Below are positions 1-10,200 of a stretch of DNA of 64,000 nucleotides, in pieces. Below the pieces are notes generated by a model that was not told the DNA's origin, ran no database searches, and saw only the letters and a list, made by a program, of their open reading frames with translations. A program made the translations under genes and the position numbers. Positions within the stretch are counted from its first letter, which is position 1. Every line of letters starts with the position of its first letter. The stretch covers positions 393,001 through 457,000 of the forward strand of contig CAJNDT010005312.1 in NCBI GenBank assembly GCA_905221615.1, written 5' to 3'. The stretch is from Symbiodinium sp. CCMP2592. Lineage: Eukaryota > Sar > Dinophyceae > Suessiales > Symbiodiniaceae.

Positions 1-768
1 CTTGTAGCACGAATCAGGTGAAACTCAGTGACACTTGCAAGCCCTGTTTGTAATGAGTATAGGCCAGGATAACTTTCGTTGATCTTGCAAATCACGTAAA
101 TCTCGATAGGTTTTCTGTCTGTGCTCGGATTCACATGTGCCTTCTTCGACTACCCTGACGGCACATCGTCTTTGCTCATCGTCCCTGAGGCGGGTCGACC
201 TTTAGACTGGAGTGCTGATACGAATGTGTGATAGCATTCCAATGATTTCTGTGGGATGAGGGATTGGGCTGATGAGGGAGGAAGGTATGCGAGGGGTGGG
301 GTTGAAGCAAAATCTCGCTCGTCTGGTGCTGGGAAGCCAGACAACAGCTAGACCTAAACATTTCCCAAGAATGCTGAACGAGAAACCCTAAACCCTCTAA
401 CTTTGTACGAGCCGTCTTGACCCTGCATGGTGCCGTCTGTACCCTAAACCCTTCTTAAATCAGCTTTCCACAGGGCCGGCGATTGGTCAGCGGCCACCGA
501 TCACTGACTTCGACCTTGAGAAGGCGGCAGTGTTCTATTCAGGACTTCAAACCTTTTCTGCAGGGCCGATTTTAGGGAACATTTTACACAGGTCGTACTC
601 ATGCATGCTAGTTCACACAATGCCTGCATGAGTATAACATACGAGCAGAGTTTCATCTTCATGTGCAGGTATACATATGCATGCAGGACACTATCTTCGA
701 TTGGGGAAACCTCATGCAGCCATTTCGGCTGTCGTGATTTGTGGTGATATTTCGATCGATAGGGTGCC
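1..768. other. 5' flank of the first gene, no gene seen
   Basis: I see no convincing coding exon here. Two or three CCCTAAA-type heptamers occur at 380-450. The first supportable start codon is at 769. Whether this stretch is promoter, 5' UTR or an upstream intron cannot be told from the sequence; no TATA box or spliced-leader acceptor could be assigned. Confidence 0.4.
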
Positions 769-1289
769 ATGGTGAAACGTGTGGCTGATCTGACGACGCT
801 TGCAGAGAAACTGGAAGCGATCCGGTGCTTGCGGAGTCAGGCAGCAAAGGGGCAATGTTTGATGAAGTCGACCGTGATGGGCTGTCTTCAGTGCTTGGGA
901 AACCTGAAGGATTGCTCGGAAAATCACTTGGTTTTGAGAACGGTGCTTGATCTTATGCGGTGCTCACGCACCATCGATAGCCCCTCAGTGGATGTCATCA
1001 TCCCATGTTGCACTACTTTCTTTGAGCTGTCGAATTACCCGGACAAAGACATGATTCCAGCAATGGCTGTGAGAGATGCTTGGGGAATCAAGCGGAGTCT
1101 CACAACACTGCGAAGAAAGTGGGTGAGGTCTGAGAAGCCCAAGGACTCTATTGCTCAAGTGTTTCAGTGCAGCACAAAACCGCGCAAACCCAACGAAATA
1201 CTCATGTACAATCGTTCGCAGGACCCCAAGGTTCGAGAGCTCGTGGACATGTATGACAGGATCGTCGAGGAGGCTTTGGCCGCTTCTTG
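769..1289 (+). CDS. Exon 1, N-terminal region
   Basis: Opens with ATG at 769 and encodes about 173 residues beginning MVKRVADLTTLAEKLEAIRC. The composition is that of a globular helical region, with four cysteines in a stretch SVDVIIPCCTTFFELS. The frame hits a stop shortly after 1291. A donor GTATGC at 1290 leaves phase 2, which joins exactly to an acceptor ATCAG|G before 1402 to restore a tryptophan codon. I do not recognise a domain. Confidence 0.6.
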
Positions 1290-4200
1290 GTATGCATGAA
1301 AGACTGAGGGGATCATGTCGTTCTCAAGTGGTGTAGTTTTGGCAATTTGTGACAATTGGTTGGTTGATCTTCTGTCCTAGATGAGATAAGGAAGGAATCA
1401 GGATTCCTCGCCGTACGAGCAGTGACGACGATGTGGGAGGCCACGATGGAGGAGCACCCCCCCCACCTGGTGGTGCAGGGGCCGCTGCTGATCCAGTGGG
1501 TGCTGCTGTTGCAGTGCATGATGATTCAGGGATTGCGGCTGCGGCAGATGAATATGAGTTCGAAGATGCTGAATCAGAGGATGATCTCGAAGCTGATGCT
1601 CTAGAGCATGTTCGTGCAGAGCCAGGCAGTGCGATTGCATCTGGGGCCCCAGAGAATCCGATTGTTGAGCCCAGTGGTGTGGCTTCCGAGTCCACAGAGA
1701 ATCCGATTGTTGAGCCCAGTGGTGTGCCTTCCGGGTCCACAGAGAATCCGGTTGTTGAGCCCAGTGGTGTGCCTTCCGGGTCCACAGAGAATCCGGTTGT
1801 TGAGCCCAGTGGTGTGCCTTCCGGGTCCGTAGAGAAGTCGGTTGTTGAGCCCAGTGGTGTGCCTTCCGGGTCCACAGAGAATCAGAGTGTTGAGCCCAGT
1901 GGTGACAGCAGAGCCGAGTTTCTTCAGCTTTTCGAGAATTGCCGTGTTGATTCTTCCCAGTCAACCGATGGTTCCTATATCGAGCTCAGTGGTGCGCACA
2001 GTTCTGGGTCTACAGAGAATCCAAGTGTTGAGCCCAGTTTGCTCAGATGCGACTCGTCACAGGGAATGTTGGAGACCTTGATCAAGGAGATGGAAGATGA
2101 GGGCGGGGTCACCGGGGCCTCTGTTGCCAGTGCTTCCAGTTCCATGGAGGTTCCACCGCAGGACCCTTCCGAGAAAGTGAAGCAGATCCTAGCCCTCAGC
2201 AAAGCCAAGCTTCAGGCTCGAGTAGTGTCCCTTTGCTGCATTGATCATGTGTGAACACTTGAGTTGAATCGAAAAGCGTGGATGTGTGGGAGGGTGGGTT
2301 TGGGTGTGGGTGGGTGAGAGGTGATTGTGTGTGTGTGTGTGTGTGTTCGTTTGTTCATTTCTTTAAGTATGTGTGTGTGTGGCTAAGATTAGGTATGGAC
2401 GGCTGAGGTTTTTTTAGGTATTCCTTTTCCGATCGAGTCTCTCGTAGCTCAGGCTTCGTGAAGAACGTGCTGCTGCTGAAAGGGCTCGTGCTTTGGCTTT
2501 GGCCAGTGGTTCTTCGTAAGTCTTGATGTCATAGATTGATCTGATTGAAATTGGAGTTCACATTCCCATGGTAGTGTGTAATGAAGGACAAGAGGCGATT
2601 CGGGCCATTGACGGTCCGGTCTCGGTGGATTCAGATGAAGACGTGCCCCCTGCTCCAATCCCGGTGGCTCGATCTGTTCCTGTGGACAACCAGGAGACGC
2701 AAGCCTTCACCCTGGATACACAGGTGGTGCTTGAGCCTATCTTCCAGGAAGAGCACAAAGCCTTAATGGAATCCCCTGTCCCGCTGGCTCGCAAGCTCTT
2801 CCCGGAGAATGAAGACACAGGGGCAGGGGAGCCGTCCGTGCCAGCAGTTCCAGTGCCTACGGAAAACCTTTCCCCCCAGACAAACCACACCCCGTCGCCA
2901 TTGCCCGCCGATCACAAGTTCCTGGAGTTTTCTCCACCGAAGGTCCCTTTGCCATCAAATATGTGAACCCAAGCATGTAGTCAGGTATGTTGAGTAGGTG
3001 TGTCGATTGAGTGCATGCATGCTCGCTTTCAGTGAATGTTGCTACTGCATGAGCATTGTGGTTGAACATAGTGTTCGGAAGCTTGTGCCTGCAGGTGATT
3101 ACACGAGCCGATCAACTTGGTTTGAAGAGGGACCGCAAGGAGGAGGGGAACGAGAATGACGACAAGGATGCTGCTCCCAAGCGCAAAGGACGACCACCTG
3201 CTCGCAAGGGGAAGGGACGGGGCCGAGGACGATCAGCAGGGAAGAAGGGTCCCATGAGAGAGCAAGCCTCATCCTCCAAAGATGTGCCGAAGATGGTTGC
3301 AGTCAAGCGGGCACACGAGTGTGAGCCCGAGCCATCTGCGCCGGTTGGGGTTGAGGAGGGGACTGTGCCCAAGCCCAAGACCAAGTCTGGTAAAGGGAAA
3401 GGGAAGAAGGCCAAGCATGGAGGGTCAGATTGTGCTGATGGCCGCCCAGCTATGCTGGCTGTTCCTGTGCCTGAGGAGGTTGGCAACGATGATGATGTGG
3501 GCTACTCGACCCCTGTTTGGACAGGGGATGGTGAGAACAGCCGCCCTTCTTTGGCGGTGTGCTCTGCAGAGACGGGTTCTGCTGCAGCACCCGTGAAAAA
3601 GCAGGGAAAGAAGATCAGGCGCAAGCGATCCAAGGCAGTGTGTCATGCTGTGAATGATGGAGAAGACAATGAAGAGCATGCCCCACACCCGGTGCCGATG
3701 GAGGTAGAGGAAGCCCCAGCTCTTGACCTGGACGTAGAGTTCAACTACCCCAAGACCTTTGCAGGCCGACCGTGTCCGCAGATTGAGGGCAACAAGGGCT
3801 GGCTGTTGTGGCGACACATCGTGCGTTCCTTTATCGAGATCATTCGCCCCAACATCCTGGATCGATCCCGCACCCGGCGTGAGGCTTCAGGGTTCATGCA
3901 CCATAGGATCAAGCATCTGTAAACCATGTGTGATGTGCACTTGTATTCGTAGTACGTTATTTTTGCATTCAGTCACATAGCCCTTGGCCCTGTGCAGTAC
4001 GAGTACTGGCTGCGAGCCAAGCTCGCCTTTGACGAGGATGACTCAGTGACGACCACTGCAGACTTCAAGCGGTTCTTCCTTGTGCAAGCAGAGCTCTATG
4101 TTCAGGAGGAGCTGATTCCTGATTTGCAGGCCTGCACACATCTACTTATGCATGCGACCACATCTTTTCATGTAGTCCCTCACTCGTAGTGCATGGGACA

Positions 4201-7200
4201 TGCTAGCATGTTTGTGTGCGTTACACGACCTTGTGCAATCCCTATTTTACATTGTGTGTGTGTGGTGCCCTAAACCCGTGGCCCTGAACACTAGGCCTAC
4301 TGCACAACCTTACACCATCTTTTCGAATGGATTGGTTTAGGGACTTAGGGTTTAGATCATAGGTAGGACCGATCGATGGTAAAAGATATGCATGCATAGG
4401 TTAATTGGTTTACATTAGAAACCTTATACATCTTTAAGTCTAAATCTAAAACTACCGTAATTTCTAAACACCAAGGCCTGTAACTTATTTGACTTAATTA
4501 TGCTCAGCTAGCTCTAGAACCTGCCGCACACAGGTCGGACGCGAGTGGTACTACGATCCCGATGCCTCTGAGTGAACCTTTGGATCGAGATGATACCAAA
4601 TTTTGATTTGGATGCTGAGATTAGCAAACAATCGTAGCATACAGTTCGGATGAGCTGTTTTGGGATGGGGCGGCAGCACCTCGAGAAAGTGGGGCCAAGG
4701 CTGCTTAGAAAGGGTTCTGGGGAATCTTTTGTGGCCTTCCGGCTTCGCTGCTAGTCGGTTTGCTGTCTGTCAGCCAGACTCTGGCGATTTCAATCATAGA
4801 TCTTTGGCTCTGGGAGCCAGCTTCACGAGCAGTGTGCCAACACGCTGCGGAAAAAATATGTATGTCTCTCTGCAACAGTCACCACAGACTTCTGCATTAC
4901 TGACTTCCACTCCAGCTCTTCGCAAGCAATACAAGTGATCTTTACTTTTCTGTTCTGAAACCATAACCCGTCTGGGCAGGTCGGTCCACTTGGAGCGGCA
5001 CAATGTCGCTGAAGCGGAAGCGAGGCCTCTGCAGGGCAGGTGCTGTTATGTCCCAAGCTGAAGTTGAAGCTGCTGGGGGTTGCCCAGGCATGTTTAACGA
5101 GGTTTTGCCAGTGCTGAGACAGCATGTTGTTGCAGCCAGTGCTCCTTCCGATGATGTGTTGCTGCGCACATATCTCAAAGATCGAAGCAGGAGGGCAGCT
5201 GTTTTGCAGGATCAGCAGCCTTACTCTGGTAGGTACATGCAACACGGACTTGCCAGCTTCAGAGGATTGTGTGGTTCTGTTTATTACAAGTATGTCAGCT
5301 TCTCTGTTGGTTGGAATATTACAGCCACCATGCCTCGCCCGAGCGAAGACGTCCTGGTGCGCCAAAAGCACTCTGTCCAAGTTCTTAATGATATCAGGGT
5401 TTGAACCTAGCGCCTAATTTAGTTCTATAAACCAACATAGTCGTTCCCTGCACTGTCGATCTAAGGTATTCGTTCTCTGTGTCCTCTTGGTGCTGTGGAA
5501 TACAGATCTGTGGCGTCAGCAGGACATATGTGTCGATAGGCAAATAGCAGCTCATACCATACATATTTCGCACACACGCATCCACAGGAGCCATTCGACT
5601 TCATTGAGCACTTCTCGGGGAAGGCAATCTTGGCAACTGCGGCTCAACAGGCTGGCTACAATGTGTGCAGCATTGACAAGGTTCAATCTTGCGGGATGGA
5701 TATCCTCAAACCTTCTGGTTTCGGGTGGCTTCGTTTGCATCCCCATAATCTCAAAAAGGATTTGTAGCTGTTGACCTTGAGACCTAAGACCTAAAGGCAT
5801 GCATGCATATAATTCTTGTACACCCAGAACATTATATAATTCAACCAACTATGTGTAGGCCCCATAAGCTTTAAAACTGAAGTTATATGCATGCATGCAT
5901 CTAAAACCTCAAAGCCATACTTTCTTTCAACTTGCCGTAGAAAGTGAGTACACACTCTAGAGTTTGCCAGCAGTGGTTTGCCAAGGACATTCATAATGTC
6001 GGTGCTCAACGGCCGAGCTACAGGATTCCTTGACTGGCTCGGACCCCTGTGTTCCACGTGGGTGGATATGAGTCGAGGAAGTACGAAACGATCTTGGTGC
6101 AACCCCGAAGGATGGTCGGATTATGATTCAGTGTCTCAGGGGAACTTAATGGTTGCCCGGTGTCTCGACTTCTGTGCGCATACCTCCTTCTGTGTGACTG
6201 GTATGCTTCAACAACCGTAGAAGCCCTAAGCCCTAAACCCCATAAAACTTAAACCCTAAAGGCCCTAAACCCAACAGCCTAGGTGTGCCTTTTTGTGCCT
6301 CCTCGTCGTAGCTGCTGGTGGCAACTTTATTCTGGAGCAGCCAAGTTCGAGTTTGATGTTTAGACACGATAGAATGCGCTGGCTATGTCAGAGATTAACA
6401 GTTCCTTGTCGCATCACGTTAATGTAAGGATGCACACAGAAATCGATCGTGTTAGATTTATAGGGTTGTGCATGTGCTTGTGGGTTCCAGCCCCTTGCAA
6501 GGTCTACAAAGTTTCCTTTTGGATGGGCTGTTACAAAGCCCCGACACCCAAGCGCACAACTCTCTGGTCGAGTACTTCGATGATAAGAGGCTTTTGGTCC
6601 AGAGCCTTCGAAGTTGCAGAGTATCGTGCTGAACGACAGAAGAAAACTAGCAAGGTATTGAAGACGGTGCACCGCTACAAAGATGCTAATGGTCGAAGCT
6701 GCTTCACTGGGACAAAGGAGCTCAAGACTACACAGCAACTTAGCTACAGAGTATAAGAACCATCTAAACAACCCAGCCCGGTTCAGCCTCAAATCGAGAA
6801 ACTCTATCTAGCTGGTTACAACAAACCCCTCAACAAACAAGTCCTGGTTCGAAGCCTGAGAAAATGTAAATGTATTTCAGCAGCCCTTGAACCTAAAACC
6901 ATATATATAAAATGAAGGCGTTTTATCCAATTCCAAACCAAAGCCAACACAACTCCTGAAACCCTAAACCCAATCCCTAAACCCCAACCTTAATCCAAAA
7001 CCCCAAAACTCCCTAACCACCTTAAAGCTCACCCGAGTGTTCCACTCTGCTCCAATCCAGGATCTATCCGCTGGCCCTGGGCACACGATTGGTTGAAATC
7101 TTTGCCCCCTTGCAGACTGATGTGCCGCCAGTCTGGTTTCAAGGGGATACCGATGCACTTCAGATGTTCAAGAATGCAGGATTCGAGGACACTTGTTCAG

Positions 7201-10200
7201 ACGCACAGCTTCGGGAGGTGGTCATTTATCTTCGAGGCTGCAAAGGCTTGGTTATTCCAGACAAGTGGAGACCGGTGTTGCCAACTTCATTGTAGATATT
7301 TTCATGCAAGTCTTATTGTGCAGGTTCGGCAATTCGAAGGATGCCTTTCTCAGGGCACCAGTTTGTGTGGGACGGCTACAGTTTTCGGTCAGAAATAGGA
7401 TGGTACATCTGTCATCTAGTCCCGACTATCATAATCGATCTTAAATGGGCTACACGGGTAAGTTCGTGTAGTCTGGTAGGCCTACATATATACATACGGG
7501 TCGAAATACTTAAACTAGCTAGCTTGTATCCTTATACCAAGGCCCAAAACCTCCCTGATGTATTGAAACCCACCCCTTTCGATGCTGACCCTAGACAACC
7601 CAAACCTATAGAAGTGGCCTCCAGCCCAACAGGTATGATGTGTGTCTAAGAGGGGATAGGTCCATCTTATGCATTTGCATATATACAGATCATGCGATAG
7701 CTCTGTATATGTTATTTTGATCAGGGAGGACCTGAGCTAGGCTGTAAACCCTTAACCCCAACCCTAAGCGCAAGCACGCCTTTATGTTTTAATCCCGAAC
7801 ACAATACTCGACACAGTCTTTTCGTCCCTTGGCATCATCCACCCGAGAACCGACCTGGACTAAAGCCTCAGCTACATAAGCCTCTGGCCCGAAACTAGAT
7901 TGCTACACGTTCGCCGTAAGATTGGTTTAGCAGACTGATGCAGAAAGCCGAGATCCCCATGCAACAGTGGCCACCACTTGTACAGTTCTAGAACCAATCA
8001 GCAATTCGGCTATGATCGGACCACTCCCAAATCCCCAAAGTCAAAATTGGCCGCTCTGGTTGTTGATCTGCCTCGATGATCCAATGGCATCCGAGATGAC
8101 ACCTGGGTATGGCTGGGGTGCATTGCATGGGTTTGAAGTGCCTATAGCCATCCTGGGGATTGTTCGGTTGGGTGTTTAGGTTTCTGAAGTTCTTGGGTTC
8201 GCTTGCTAGAGATCGAACTATCTCTAACTATTTCAAGATCAAAGTGTATCTAGGCTGTCGGTGGCGTAGCTAGCAGACTTTCTTTGGCAGTCTGGCTGCT
8301 TCTGAATAGATGTTTATTTATAAGCCCGCACTTAAGGTTTTATGAGGCTCCTGCTTTTGCCTTTACATCGAGGTAAATGATGTTAGGGGTCCAGTGTGTC
8401 GTTTGCCCGGGCAATGTTTTGCTGGTTACAGTTTCTGCTGTTGAGGACAAAGGATTGAATAAACCTTGGGGTGTATGTGTTTCTGATCTCAGCTGAGGAC
8501 TTTTGGGTCCTTTTGGTGTGGTTTTGGTGGTTTTAGGTGGGATTTTCGTGGTAATTTGATGGTTTTGTTGGTTTTAGAGGGCCTTGCGACCGTATTTCCT
8601 GCCAGCACACCCATATTTCCTTGGTGCACGCCCGTATTTACCCGTATCTACCCATATATCCCTGAAGTCACAACCGTATTTCCCACCTGCGGCCGTATTT
8701 GGACCCAGGGCACGACCATATTTACCCGTACAGAAGGCGTACAGAAGGCGTACAAATACCGTACGGATCCGTATCTGGGCCTCGCTTTGACCCTATGTTC
8801 CTGACCTGCCTGGCTAACCTACCCATGGCTGCTCTGAGTCGAGATTTTGTGGTCAGTTGTGTCGACCTAAACGCATTTTAGGTGAGACTTTGGTCTCAGG
8901 CCCCAACACTGTAGCGATGGAAGCTGCAGCCATGCAGCTTGCGACAGCGCTCCTGTCAAAGACTTGGAGTGGATCGTCCATGCTTAAGGGTGTTTCCTCT
9001 GCCCTTGAGACTGTCAAGACTGAGCTCCCAGAGTCCGAGACAGAACTCCAGCAGATGATAAAGGCTTCAAAGGGTTTTGGATCAGTTTTGAAACTCAGCT
9101 AGATGAGTGTTCTCAAACCTAGATGATCCATATCTCAGAGATATATCCTGTGGGCAGGAACTCGAAGATCAGATGAAGGACGGGGCCCAACCTCGTGCCC
9201 AAGCTCCTGTCGTGACCTCTCCTATGAGCACCTCGGAAACCCTTGCGGCAACTGCTGATGAGCTAGAGAAGATGGGCAGACTTTCCTCATCTCCCTCGAC
9301 ATCAGCTTCCGGAACCCCACAGAGCTCGACCGTGAACCAGGAGGATAGACAATAGAAGTGTTGTATGTGTATGTGTCGTATAGGTGTGATTGAGCATACC
9401 TCCTAGCCTGGCAACCATACAACTTATATAGTTGTCATGCTGCTAGATGACAATGTGAAACACCAGGACGGCCCTTTGACGACAGATGGCTATGACATCT
9501 TGGAAGTCGAAGACAGTGATTCTGAAGCTGTAATGTCGAACTCAGCCATGACCTTACTTAGGAACCAATATCCTGAGACCTGGAGAATGCATGCGCATGC
9601 GGTGTGTTTCTCTGCATGAAACCATATCTGAGCTGAACTAATACTGAGGCGATGAAGAAGAGATTGCAAAGCTTTATGGACACACCCAAGAAAGAGCATG
9701 TATGTACCCCGACCCAAGTGAAGAAGCCACCCTCACCAGCAAAGAAGTCTCCTCCTATTCACAGATTACGTGGAAAGACTGATTCTCTGCGGCACATAAG
9801 CATGTGGACCCCATTCCGCAACAAACATACATCCTATTGTAGGGACAAACACCCGTCCAAGGACGAGCGTGAACACATGCTGGAGCTTCTTCGGCAACAG
9901 CAGCGACTTATTGCTCGACTTCAAAAGTCATCCAAGCAGATGAGCCCTGCCAAGACCCCCAAGACCAAGAGGACTGCCTCACCTCGTCCCAGCCCGAAGA
10001 CTACATCACCTCGTGCTGCCACCCCAAGTAACACTACTTCATCCCGTCGCAGCCCGCTGAAGAAAAACTCACCGAAGAAGGCCGCCTTGCAGGGTAACCC
10101 AGCGCAGGCCACACCGTCCCCTGAGGCCGGGCCATGTGCATTCCGAAAGTGTGGGATATTGGTTTTTGTCTGTGGGTTTTAGGCTTGGCCTAAAGGTCAT

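Noticed and set aside
1324-1964. Two antisense open frames of over 180 codons
   Set aside because: They mirror the 45-bp coding repeat of exon 2, and the + frame has matching splice phases.
3112-3817. Antisense open frames over exon 5
   Set aside because: The + frame has AT-hook motifs, an acceptor and a phase match; the antisense frames are by-products of biased base composition.
4660-4938. 92-codon + frame between exons 6 and 7
   Set aside because: No motif, no acceptor or donor with matching phase, and composition close to random.
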